From a virus: a stretch of 52,342 nt of DNA. Each line of letters starts with the position of its first letter. Positions within the stretch are counted from its first letter, which is position 1. Below the pieces are notes generated by a model that worked only from the letters and a program-made list of their open reading frames with translations, was not told the origin of the DNA and searched no databases. A program made the translations under genes and the position numbers. The stretch lies in IMG/VR virus record IMGVR_UViG_3300006484_000013, positions 1 to 52,342 of that record, one strand, 5' to 3'. This document shows positions 37,504 to 45,763 of this stretch, in pieces.

Positions 37504-39090
37504 ATGAAATTTAAAAATTTAACTGAAAGTCAAAAAGACCGTATACGTGAAGTTTACAATGACAAAGACTCCAAATCATGGGAAAAACGAGCAGCAATGC
37601 TTGGTGATGAATTCGGTGTTAGTGAACGAACAATACGTAAATGGTGTTCTGAAAGATTATCATTAAAAGAAAAGGTTGATATTGAACCAGAACAGTATGT
37701 AAAAGCCAAAGCTAGAGTACATGATGAAAACAAAAAAAGATTTATAATTACATCTGCACAATCAGCAACACCTGTTAATAAACATTTTATAAAAAATATT
37801 GAGGCGTATGCTGAACATATAAATGCTGAAATATTGGTAATACCTTTTAGATATAAGAACCCAACGAGTGTGTTTAATAGTGAGCAGCAAGAAGGTGAAT
37901 GGTGGGATGATAGTATTGTAAAATACTTAACATTAAATAGACACAATTTAAACAATGGTATTTCAGTGTTATCAGATGTTCCTATTCAACCAACAGCTTC
38001 AAATCCATTATTAGGTTTAGAGGGTATGACTGGTCAACATTCATGTGTTGTTGGGCACCCTAGAATGGAATTGAAAACGATTCCAGTCATGGAAGGTTGT
38101 ATACCTAAAATAATGTTTACCACTGGAGCATGTACCAAAAAAAATTACACACATTCTAAGTCTGGTAAAAAAGGTGAGTTTCACCATTCAATTGGTTTTG
38201 TAATTGTTGAGATTAAAGATGAAGATGTTTTTTTCTTTAGACAAGTTAGTGCTAACGAAAAAACTGGTGAATTTATTGATTTATTTTTCAATGTAAATAA
38301 TGGTCAAATAAAACAAGAAGACACTGTTGAAGCTTGTGCTATGGGTGATATTCACGTTGCACATGTAGATAAAGAGGTTATTGATGTAACACTTAATAAT
38401 TTATTTGTGAAATTAAAACCAAAAAAACTATTTATCCATGATATTATGGATTCGGAATCAATTAGTCACCATAATCTTAAAAATCCATTTAAACAACATG
38501 AGATGGAGATTAATGGTAGAAACTCTTTGTTTAATGAGGTATATGAAATGTTAAATTGGTTGGAGAAGATAGAAAAGTATAACGTTTATATTGTTAAAAG
38601 TAATCATGATACACACATTGACCAATTTTTAATCAATACTGATTGGCGTAAAATGCCAACATTTAAGAATGCATTACCATATATGGAATATGCAACAGCA
38701 ACACTAAAAGGTGAAGCTAAAAATGGTATTGTACCTTACTTAATTAATAAAAGTTTCCCACATTTTAAATGTCTTACTGATGATTGTAACGTTACCGTAA
38801 AAGGGTTTTTAATGAGTGTTCATGGTCATATGGGGGCTTCTGGTTCAAGAGGTAGTTTAACACAATATAGTCGTTTATCTACTAAATCAATTACGGGTCA
38901 CTCACATACTATTGGTAGAATAGGTGGTGCAATAAGTGTTGGTACATCTACACATTTAAGAGTTGGTTATAATAAATCATTTAGTAGTTGGATTCAAGCA
39001 CATGGGATTGTTAATAGACTTGGTAAATTTCAACATATTATATTTTTTAAAACAAAAGATGGTTTAGAATATACAACACTTGATAAGTAA
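37504..39090 (+). CDS. Large metallophosphoesterase with HTH (T5 A1-like)
   Basis: 528 residues. An N-terminal helix-turn-helix (about 25-50, LGDEFGVSERTIRKWCSE) precedes a calcineurin-type core: GDIH (281-284), LFIHDIMDSESISHHNL, KSNHD, VHGHMG and TGHSH. The layout resembles the T5 A1 protein, a pre-early factor for host-DNA destruction and second-step DNA transfer, as far as I can recall. It follows the ECF sigma gene by five bases. Confidence 0.7.
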   Translation: MKFKNLTESQKDRIREVYNDKDSKSWEKRAAMLGDEFGVSERTIRKWCSERLSLKEKVDIEPEQYVKAKARVHDENKKRFIITSAQSATPVNKHFIKNIEAYAEHINAEILVIPFRYKNPTSVFNSEQQEGEWWDDSIVKYLTLNRHNLNNGISVLSDVPIQPTASNPLLGLEGMTGQHSCVVGHPRMELKTIPVMEGCIPKIMFTTGACTKKNYTHSKSGKKGEFHHSIGFVIVEIKDEDVFFFRQVSANEKTGEFIDLFFNVNNGQIKQEDTVEACAMGDIHVAHVDKEVIDVTLNNLFVKLKPKKLFIHDIMDSESISHHNLKNPFKQHEMEINGRNSLFNEVYEMLNWLEKIEKYNVYIVKSNHDTHIDQFLINTDWRKMPTFKNALPYMEYATATLKGEAKNGIVPYLINKSFPHFKCLTDDCNVTVKGFLMSVHGHMGASGSRGSLTQYSRLSTKSITGHSHTIGRIGGAISVGTSTHLRVGYNKSFSSWIQAHGIVNRLGKFQHIIFFKTKDGLEYTTLDK

Positions 39091-39112
39091 TTGAAAAAGT
39101 TTAGTAATTTTG
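39091..39112 (+). promoter_or_regulatory. Weak promoter-like element for 39120
   Basis: TAATTTTG at 39105-39112 lies seven bases before the ATG at 39120. The TTG at 39091-39093 is only 11 bases upstream of it, so spacing is poor. Confidence 0.35.
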
Positions 39113-39119
39113 TTATGTA

Positions 39120-39485
39120 ATGCGAAATAAATACAATAAACTCAAATCAAAAATTCAAGAACTTTTGGATAAAGGTGAATTAACTAGCGATGAAATTATT
39201 AATGTCTTCATGAAATATGAGGACATTAATATTAAATCTATTGAGAAGTTAAATAAAGAAAGAGTAGTTGAACGAAATAGAATAAAAGGTGCTTTAAGAC
39301 AAACCATAAATGCTCACGGACCTATTGATATGAAACTAATAGGTAGTGCTACAAAAAGAATTTCTGGTGCACTAATAACAACCATTGAATCAAAAACAAA
39401 AATCAAACCAAATTTCAATAGTTTTATTTGGGGGTTAATAGTTGGTTCATTAATAGTATTATTATTGGTAGCTCACAAAAATTAA
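39120..39485 (+). CDS. C-terminally anchored membrane protein
   Basis: 121 residues. A helical, charged cytoplasmic part (1-95) is followed by one membrane span at the C-terminus (FIWGLIVGSLIVLLLVA). Tail-anchored topology. No family recognised. Confidence 0.65.
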   Translation: MRNKYNKLKSKIQELLDKGELTSDEIINVFMKYEDINIKSIEKLNKERVVERNRIKGALRQTINAHGPIDMKLIGSATKRISGALITTIESKTKIKPNFNSFIWGLIVGSLIVLLLVAHKN

Positions 39486-39492
39486 TATTTCT

Positions 39493-39522
39493 TTGAAAAT
39501 TAAATATTTATTTGTATATTTG
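39493..39522 (+). promoter_or_regulatory. Leaderless-type promoter for 39527
   Basis: TTG at 39493-39495, 19-base spacer, TATATTTG at 39515-39522, four bases before the ATG. Confidence 0.7.
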
Positions 39523-39526
39523 TAAA

Positions 39527-40144
39527 ATGAAAGATAAAATTAGAATGATATTAAGGGAAGGTGTTATTGATGAAACAATCAAACGAATAGCTATATTTGA
39601 TTTTGATGGTACGTTAATTGATACTGATACACCAGAAAGTGGTAAACCTTTGTGGCAAAAAGAATTTGGGTTTGAATGGCCATTTAAAGGTTGGTGGGGT
39701 AGACCTGAAAGTTTGGATAGTAGAATCTATTTTGAGAATAATCCTAAATTAGGTAGTGATATTAATAAAGAACTTGGATTGAGTAAAAATATCTTTGATA
39801 ATAACCCAATACCAAAAACATTATCAGCCTATAAAGAACAATCTAGCAGACCAGATACTATGGTATTATTATTAACTGGTAGACATGCTGGTGTTGGTAA
39901 ATTGGTTACTGATATATTAAACAGTAAAGGATTAAAGTTTAATGATTATATCTATAAAACTGGTAATTTAGATACTGCTGATTTTAAAATAGAAGTATTG
40001 GATAAATTAGTTAATAACAATCCAATCCTAGAAGAAATTGAAATATGGGAAGATAGAGATGACCATTTACCAGTATTTCAGGATTGGGCCAGTAAACAAA
40101 AATTAAAAGTAATTGTTCATCATATAACGGATGCAACAAAGTAA
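39527..40144 (+). CDS. HAD phosphatase, Swiss-Army-Knife RNA-repair type
   Basis: 205 residues. Starts MKDKIRMILREG, nearly the same 12 residues as the kinase/2H enzyme at 1700, i.e. a capsid-targeting-like peptide with a predicted cut after E11. The HAD core shows DFDGT (25-29), LLLTGRH and EIWEDRDDH, matching the HAD_SAK group associated with RNA repair. It probably removes phosphates from RNA ends. The start at 39512 is rejected because it lies in the promoter. Confidence 0.75.
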   Translation: MKDKIRMILREGVIDETIKRIAIFDFDGTLIDTDTPESGKPLWQKEFGFEWPFKGWWGRPESLDSRIYFENNPKLGSDINKELGLSKNIFDNNPIPKTLSAYKEQSSRPDTMVLLLTGRHAGVGKLVTDILNSKGLKFNDYIYKTGNLDTADFKIEVLDKLVNNNPILEEIEIWEDRDDHLPVFQDWASKQKLKVIVHHITDATK

Positions 40145-40148
40145 AAAA

Positions 40149-40175
40149 AAAGGGAGCCAATAGGTTCCCTTTTTA
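40149..40175 (+). terminator. Rho-independent terminator
   Basis: AAAGGGAGCC pairs with GGTTCCCTTT (one G-T) around a four-base loop, followed by T's. Confidence 0.88.
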
Positions 40176-40211
40176 ATTTTCGTTTATATTTATCATTAAA
40201 CGAAAATTGTT

Positions 40212-40826
40212 ATGAGTTTAAAAAAACTGCAAGAAAAAATAGGTGCAACTCCAGATGGTTCATTCGGACCAAACACCTTAAAAAAAGCAATGGAGTACTA
40301 TAAAATGACACCAGAACGAGCGGCACATTTCTTTGCTCAAACAGCACATGAGACTGGTGAATTCAAATTGTTTAGTGAAAATTTAAATTATTCAGCTAAA
40401 GGGTTACAAACCACATTTGGTAAATATTTTCCTGGTAATTTAGAAGAATCTTATGCTAAACAACCAGAAAAAATAGCATCTAGGGTTTATGGTGATAGAA
40501 TGGGTAATGGTAATGAAGCATCGAAAGAAGGTTGGATATTCCGTGGTAGAGGTGCATTACAATTGACTGGTAAATCAAATTACAAATCATTTTCAGATTA
40601 TTTAAAAAAACCTGAAATTATGACTAATCCAGATTTAGTTGCTGAAGAATATGCATTTGAATCAGCAATTTATTTCTTTGATAAAAATAAATTATGGGAT
40701 ATCTGTGACAAAGGTATTAATGATACTTCAATATTATCACTCACGAAAAGAATTAATGGTGGTACTAATGGTTTAGAACATAGAAATTCACTAACAAAAA
40801 AATATTACGAATGGTTAAAAAAATAA
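40212..40826 (+). CDS. GH19 chitinase-like endolysin
   Basis: 204 residues. The N-terminal 30 residues resemble a peptidoglycan-binding repeat (LQEKIGATPDGSFGPNTLKKA). The GH19 core has the catalytic glutamates in FFAQTAHETGEF (E47) and LFSENLNYSA (E56), plus FRGRGALQLTG. It hydrolyses the glycan strand of peptidoglycan at lysis. The amidase starts 10 bases after its stop. Confidence 0.88.
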   Translation: MSLKKLQEKIGATPDGSFGPNTLKKAMEYYKMTPERAAHFFAQTAHETGEFKLFSENLNYSAKGLQTTFGKYFPGNLEESYAKQPEKIASRVYGDRMGNGNEASKEGWIFRGRGALQLTGKSNYKSFSDYLKKPEIMTNPDLVAEEYAFESAIYFFDKNKLWDICDKGINDTSILSLTKRINGGTNGLEHRNSLTKKYYEWLKK

Positions 40827-40836
40827 AATATATAAA

Positions 40837-41715
40837 ATGGTATTAAAATTAGGTAGTAAAGGAAAAGAAGTAGCTCAAATTCAAGAGTTCTTAGGGTTAA
40901 AAAATGATGGTGATTTTGGAGCTAAAACTGATGCGGCTGTTAAAAAATGGCAAATAGCAAATGGGTTAACAGGTGATGGTGTTGTTGGACCCAAAACGTG
41001 GGGTATTATGGGGTTAGCAACAACTGATTTATCTGAAATGATATACACTGGTGGTGATATTATTATTAATAAAAGTTATATGGATAAGGATGAATATTTA
41101 GCTGGGCCAGTTTCAAAGGAGTTTTTATTTTTACACCATACAGCTGGAAACCACAACCCATACAGTACAATAAAAAATTGGAATAATGATACTAGGGGTA
41201 AAATTGGGACTGAGTTTTGTCTAGGTGGACCTTCTGTTAAAGGTGGTGATACTAAATATGATGGTACGATTGTACAAGCATTCCCTGAAGGTGCGTATGC
41301 TTATCATTTAGGTGCAAATGGTTCTGAATACATGCATAAACATTCAGTAGGTATTGAAGTTTGTAACTTCGCTTACATTGTTAATGGTATGACATATGCC
41401 AATGTTAAAGCGGCTCCTGAACAAATTGTAACATTAGAAAAAGCATTTAGAGGACACAAAACTTGGCATAGATATTCTGATACGCAGATTATGGAGTTGA
41501 AGAAATTAATATTATATATCGCAGATAGAGACAACATTCAAATACATGACGGGTTAATATCAGAAATTAAGAAAAAGGGTGCAGATGGTTTTGAATTTAA
41601 TTCCGATGCATTCTACGGTAAAGTTAAAGGGATGTGGACACATACGAATACTAGAAAGGATAAATCTGATATGTTCCCACAGCAAGAATTGATAGATATG
41701 TTATTATCACTTTAA
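40837..41715 (+). CDS. N-acetylmuramoyl-L-alanine amidase endolysin
   Basis: 292 residues. Residues about 3-57 are a PG_binding_1 repeat (LGSKGKEVAQIQEFLGL...DGVVGPKTWG). Residues about 85-230 are an Amidase_2/PGRP domain with zinc ligands suggested by LFLHHTAGNHNP and later histidines, and GIEVCN. It cuts the stem peptide from the glycan and works with the GH19 enzyme just upstream. Confidence 0.88.
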   Translation: MVLKLGSKGKEVAQIQEFLGLKNDGDFGAKTDAAVKKWQIANGLTGDGVVGPKTWGIMGLATTDLSEMIYTGGDIIINKSYMDKDEYLAGPVSKEFLFLHHTAGNHNPYSTIKNWNNDTRGKIGTEFCLGGPSVKGGDTKYDGTIVQAFPEGAYAYHLGANGSEYMHKHSVGIEVCNFAYIVNGMTYANVKAAPEQIVTLEKAFRGHKTWHRYSDTQIMELKKLILYIADRDNIQIHDGLISEIKKKGADGFEFNSDAFYGKVKGMWTHTNTRKDKSDMFPQQELIDMLLSL

Positions 41716-41720
41716 GTAAA

Positions 41721-41752
41721 ATGAAAAAACCATCTAGTGTGGTTTTTTTCAT
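41721..41752 (+). terminator. Strong, probably bidirectional terminator
   Basis: ATGAAAAAACCA and TGGTTTTTTTCAT form a 12-base stem with a seven-base loop; T-runs occur on both strands. Confidence 0.85.
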
Positions 41753-41787
41753 TTTTAGTTAGTATATTTGTAAAAAAATAAAAATTA

Positions 41788-43326
41788 ATGTTTAAAAAAG
41801 GAGATATTGTAACTGGTGAAATTGGTCTTACGGGGTTCGGTTCAGGGTATGTTACAAACCAAGATATAAAAAAGGGTATACATATCAATAAAGGTAGTGT
41901 AAACAAAGCATTGCATTTAGATATAGTTAAAGTTGAATTGACCAAAACGGATAATGGTCAATTTGAAGGTAAGGTAATTGAGATTATAGAGCGATTTAAG
42001 ACTGAGTTCGTTGGTACTATGCAAATATCATTAAAGCATGCTTTTCTAATACCAGATAATAAACGAATGAATATTGATATATTCATCCCATTAAATAAAA
42101 CAATGGGTGCATCTAATGGTGAAAAGGTTGTTGTGAAAATGACGACTTGGGGTGATAATCAGAAAAACCCTAATGGTGAAGTAATCAGAGTATTAGGTCA
42201 ATCAGGTAATAATGATGTTGAAATTCATAGTATATTAGAAGAATATAATCTACCATATGAATTTAAACAAAATGTGATTAATGAATCTGAATTAATATCA
42301 GATGTTATTTCAGAAAAAGAAATAGCTAAAAGATTAGATATGCGTGACATATTAACTTTTACTATTGATGGTGAAACAGCTAAAGATTTAGATGATGCCT
42401 TATCAGTACAATGGGTTGATGGTAATATTGAAGTTGCTGTTCATATTGCGGATGTATCCTATTATGTAAAACCAAATACAGCTATAGATGATGAAGCATA
42501 TAAACGTGGTACATCGGTTTATTTAGTTGATAGGGTTGTACCAATGTTACCAGAAAAATTAAGTAACAATCTTTGTTCACTTAACCCACATACTGATAAA
42601 TTAGTTTATTCATTTATATTCACACTTGACCAAAATGCTAAAGTAATTAAAGAAAAGTTTTGTCGTGGTATAATCAATTCAAATTATCGATTAACATATA
42701 CTGAAGTTCAAAAAGTAATTGAAGGTGGTGATATCTATAATAAAGACTTAAAAAGAGCTATATTAGATTTGAATCGATACGCAAGTAAGATAAGAAAAAT
42801 TAGAAGTGATAAAAATTCATTAAAATTTAGAGGTTCTGAAGTCAAGTTTGATTTAGATTTAAATGGAAATCCACTTGGTGTTTATTTTACTGAGCAAAAA
42901 GAATCGAATTGGTTGATTGAGGAGTTTATGGTTTTAACAAACAGACAAGTTTGTGAATACGTAACAAAAAAAGGTGTTGTAACATTGCATAGAACACATG
43001 ATGAACCAGACCCAACTAGATTAGAATCACTAAAAACATTTATAGAATTGATTGGTTATAAATTAGACTTATCTGATGATAATAAGATTAAGGATAAACT
43101 AAATGGGTTACTTAAGGAAGTTAAAGATACACCAGAAGAAAATATAATTAATAATTTAGTAGTTAGATGTATGACCAAAGCTAATTATCAAACTAAAAAT
43201 ATAGGGCATTATGGTTTAGGTGTTAAGTTTTATATGCATACAACTAGTCCAATCAGAAGATATCCTGATTTAATATTCCATAGAATAATTAGTGGTGTAT
43301 TGGGTAACGATGGTTACGTTGGGTAA
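41788..43326 (+). CDS. RNase R/II, catalytic (RNB) part of a split gene
   Basis: 512 residues. Cold-shock-like OB domains come first, then the RNB exonuclease domain with TIDGETAKDLDDALSV (metal-binding aspartates), HIADVSYYV and the signature TTSPIRRYPDLIFHR. Normal RNase R continues with a C-terminal S1 domain; here it stops at GNDGYVG. The missing part is encoded separately at 44423-44806, beyond an antisense lysozyme gene. The RNB domain alone can be active, but S1 helps bind RNA. A TATATTTG box lies at 41763-41770. Confidence 0.9.
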   Translation: MFKKGDIVTGEIGLTGFGSGYVTNQDIKKGIHINKGSVNKALHLDIVKVELTKTDNGQFEGKVIEIIERFKTEFVGTMQISLKHAFLIPDNKRMNIDIFIPLNKTMGASNGEKVVVKMTTWGDNQKNPNGEVIRVLGQSGNNDVEIHSILEEYNLPYEFKQNVINESELISDVISEKEIAKRLDMRDILTFTIDGETAKDLDDALSVQWVDGNIEVAVHIADVSYYVKPNTAIDDEAYKRGTSVYLVDRVVPMLPEKLSNNLCSLNPHTDKLVYSFIFTLDQNAKVIKEKFCRGIINSNYRLTYTEVQKVIEGGDIYNKDLKRAILDLNRYASKIRKIRSDKNSLKFRGSEVKFDLDLNGNPLGVYFTEQKESNWLIEEFMVLTNRQVCEYVTKKGVVTLHRTHDEPDPTRLESLKTFIELIGYKLDLSDDNKIKDKLNGLLKEVKDTPEENIINNLVVRCMTKANYQTKNIGHYGLGVKFYMHTTSPIRRYPDLIFHRIISGVLGNDGYVG

Positions 43327-44357
43327 TTACCTGTGAATGTTTGAGACTCATCACCTCTTCTAACTATTAATCCTGGATATTTTCTAAACATTTGGCTGCT
43401 GGTGCTTTTAATTGCTTCAGCAGCTTGTTTAAATTTACCACGTTTTACTAATTGGATAAATTCACTTTTTCTAAATGTGGTAACACCCATATTATAAATC
43501 ATTGAAACCATAGCATCATACATAGGTTGAGTTATTTTAGGATTAATACCATCAGCTTTCCATTCATTCAATAACCTATCTAAACCTTCAGCAGCTATTT
43601 TAACATCATCTTTTAATAATTGTTCAGCTTGTTCTGGTGTTATGGTTACCTTTTCACCTCTTTTTTTCATTTTTTCATACTCATCGTATGATACTAAGAA
43701 ATCATAACTACTACTATTATCACCTCTAGAAATATCCTTAAATACAGCGTGACCGTATCCAATTGTATATGCACCATCACCAATATTATAAGCGGTAAGC
43801 ACTGGTTTACCACCAATACCTTCATGCGTTTTTAATAGCTCAATTATTTTATTTGAAAACTTTTCTTTTACTACAGGTTTTTCAGCTTTTTGTGGTACTT
43901 CTTTTTTAGTTATAGCATTATCTAATAGGTCACCAACCATCGTTACTACATTGTTTTTAGGTAAAGCATCTACTTTGCTATCAACATCAACCAATTGGTT
44001 ATAACCCATTGTCAATGCCATTGATGCTATCGCTACCTTAACAACACGAGATTTTAATTTATCTGGTAATTCAGCAACTTTAGCAACTAATGTCTTAATG
44101 AAATCTATACCTTGTTCAGCTGTTCTAACATATGATGCTGATTTTTTAATATCAGTTTCAATATTATTTACTCTATCATAGAATTTATTATTAACAAAAT
44201 CCCATTCATAAGGTGCTGAATCATCATCAGCTTCTAATAATAAAGAATTAACATTTGGGTATGATTCGACAAGCAATTTAGATTCATTAATTGCTTTATT
44301 TAAGTAGTACATACTACTCAACCTATTTATATTATCAAATGTCATAATTCTCATCAT
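43314..44357 (-). CDS. GH24 (T4-type) lysozyme with long N-terminal extension
   Basis: 347 residues. Residues about 168-345 are a GH24 lysozyme: catalytic E179 in LKTHEGIGG, then YTIGYGHAVF, and RRGDESQTF near the end. The first 165 residues include SLLLE-ADDDSAP (36-48), a site matching prohead-protease cleavage L-x-E before A, and a hydrophobic helix (108-119, VAIASMALTMGY). This suggests a particle-associated lysozyme rather than a free endolysin. It lies antisense between the two parts of RNase R and overlaps the first by 13 bases. Confidence 0.85.
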   Translation of the reverse strand: MMRIMTFDNINRLSSMYYLNKAINESKLLVESYPNVNSLLLEADDDSAPYEWDFVNNKFYDRVNNIETDIKKSASYVRTAEQGIDFIKTLVAKVAELPDKLKSRVVKVAIASMALTMGYNQLVDVDSKVDALPKNNVVTMVGDLLDNAITKKEVPQKAEKPVVKEKFSNKIIELLKTHEGIGGKPVLTAYNIGDGAYTIGYGHAVFKDISRGDNSSSYDFLVSYDEYEKMKKRGEKVTITPEQAEQLLKDDVKIAAEGLDRLLNEWKADGINPKITQPMYDAMVSMIYNMGVTTFRKSEFIQLVKRGKFKQAAEAIKSTSSQMFRKYPGLIVRRGDESQTFTGNYPT

Positions 44358-44387
44358 TTATAAATATCTTTTTTTATATTAAAAATA

Positions 44388-44418
44388 TTGATAATTTGAT
44401 TTTAAATTAGTATATTTG
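44388..44418 (+). promoter_or_regulatory. Leaderless-type promoter for the S1 fragment
   Basis: TTG at 44388-44390, 20-base spacer, TATATTTG at 44411-44418, four bases before the ATG at 44423. A dedicated promoter indicates that the fragment is expressed. Confidence 0.7.
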
Positions 44419-44422
44419 CAAA

Positions 44423-44806
44423 ATGAAGTATAAATCTGATGAATTAGAAAAAATGGCGGCACATCTTTCTCAAAGAGAAAAGGTAGCACAAAAAGCTAGT
44501 AGAGATAGCATTAAGTATAAGCAATGTCAATACTTGATGGATAAATTAGGTAAAATATATACTGGTGTAATAACTTCAGTTCAAGACTATGGTATATTCG
44601 TTGAAATACCAGAAAATGGTTGTGAGGGGTTAGTTAAATCATCAGATATAGGTTATAGAACTTGGACACCTGATGTTAAAAACCATTGTTTTATTGAAGA
44701 AATAACTGGTAGAAAAATGAGATTAGGTGATGAAATAAAAATTATTATTAAGTCAGTAGATTTAGAAAAAAAAGAAATTAACATGAGTGTGCTAGATATT
44801 TATTAA
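44423..44806 (+). CDS. RNase R, detached S1-domain part
   Basis: 127 residues. The start YKSDELEKMAAHLSQREKVA is the helical linker that follows the RNB domain in RNase R; residues about 43-127 are an S1 RNA-binding domain (GKIYTGVITSVQDYGIFVEI; GDEIKIIIKSVDLEKKEINM). It would complete the enzyme encoded at 41788-43326. It has its own promoter. It could associate with the RNB protein or act as a free RNA-binding protein. Confidence 0.88.
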   Translation: MKYKSDELEKMAAHLSQREKVAQKASRDSIKYKQCQYLMDKLGKIYTGVITSVQDYGIFVEIPENGCEGLVKSSDIGYRTWTPDVKNHCFIEEITGRKMRLGDEIKIIIKSVDLEKKEINMSVLDIY

Positions 44807-44807
44807 T

Positions 44808-44987
44808 ATGAGCAAACCTATTACCAAAGAATTTGATTTTGGCGAATACATCGTACATATCACGTATTATGGTGATGGTAAGATAGATGTCAGTGTATTA
44901 GATGAATTTGGTGAGGAAATTGAAGGTCTTTATATATCAAATAATGATGGTGATGATGATAACGTGGTTGATTTTAATTTAAATTAG
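44808..44987 (+). CDS. Small acidic protein
   Basis: 59 residues starting one base after the S1 fragment. Beta-rich with an Asp-rich end (NNDGDDDNVVDFN). The stop shares a base with the GTG start of the next gene, so they are coupled. Confidence 0.55.
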   Translation: MSKPITKEFDFGEYIVHITYYGDGKIDVSVLDEFGEEIEGLYISNNDGDDDNVVDFNLN

Positions 44988-45271
44988 TGGCTATAAATCT
45001 TGAATTTGAAAGTTATAGGGAAATTATTGATTTCATTCAAAATGAAAAAGATTTATTATTTACTGAAACTCTAAATGAAATTAAAAACTCAATAAAAAAT
45101 AATGAAAAAATAGCCAATGTTGCCAACCTAATGGTTAATGATGATGTCATTACTATAAATGTTGAAAAATCAGATTGGTCATCACACTTAAACTTTTCAA
45201 TTGCTTATTTTGAACGCATTGAAGATTACGAAACTTGTATAGAAATTAATAACATACTTAAAGGTTTATGA
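44987..45271 (+). CDS. Hypothetical helical protein
   Basis: 94 residues from a GTG start coupled to the previous stop. Helical and acidic (LEFESYREIIDFIQNEKDLL). Overlaps the next gene by four bases. No family recognised. Confidence 0.6.
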   Translation: MAINLEFESYREIIDFIQNEKDLLFTETLNEIKNSIKNNEKIANVANLMVNDDVITINVEKSDWSSHLNFSIAYFERIEDYETCIEINNILKGL

Positions 45272-45702
45272 CCGAATCCGAATTTGTTTTATGGTATGTT
45301 AATAAACATTACCTATTTACTGGCTCAAAATTTAAATACAAATATATACTAGATGAAAAAAGTATTTCATTTGCCATATTATATAGAAATATTAATGATT
45401 CAATAGCAATAGATAAAGTCGATGGTGAATTACTATATGATTTTATGTTGAATTGGTATACAGTTAATGGTAAAAATGCAAAAATCGATGTATTAGATTT
45501 TTTAAAATACAAATATAAAGTTACATTAGGTCCCACAAATTGGGTTATTGCAAAAATGTCTGGCAAAATTGTTAACACTAATAATATTATATCTGAATTA
45601 AATAAACATTATGATATAGAATTTTTAGTAACCACTATAGACGATTGGTTTGAAAATGAGATGATTAGGATTACTGAAACATCCACATTACATTTTAAAT
45701 AA
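45268..45702 (+). CDS. Hypothetical protein
   Basis: 144 residues, soluble mixed alpha/beta, aromatic-rich (FVLWYVNKHYLF; LLYDFMLNWYTV). Last of the coupled group that begins with the RNase R S1 fragment. Function unknown. Confidence 0.6.
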   Translation: MTESEFVLWYVNKHYLFTGSKFKYKYILDEKSISFAILYRNINDSIAIDKVDGELLYDFMLNWYTVNGKNAKIDVLDFLKYKYKVTLGPTNWVIAKMSGKIVNTNNIISELNKHYDIEFLVTTIDDWFENEMIRITETSTLHFK

Positions 45703-45720
45703 AAAAAACATTAAAAATAT

Positions 45721-45751
45721 TTGGATAATGTCTTTATTATCCTTACCTTTG
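45721..45751 (+). promoter_or_regulatory. Promoter for smpB-sigma operon
   Basis: TTG at 45721-45723, 20-base spacer, TACCTTTG at 45744-45751, 12-base leader to the ATG at 45764. Confidence 0.7.
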
Positions 45752-45763
45752 TTAAAATTAATT

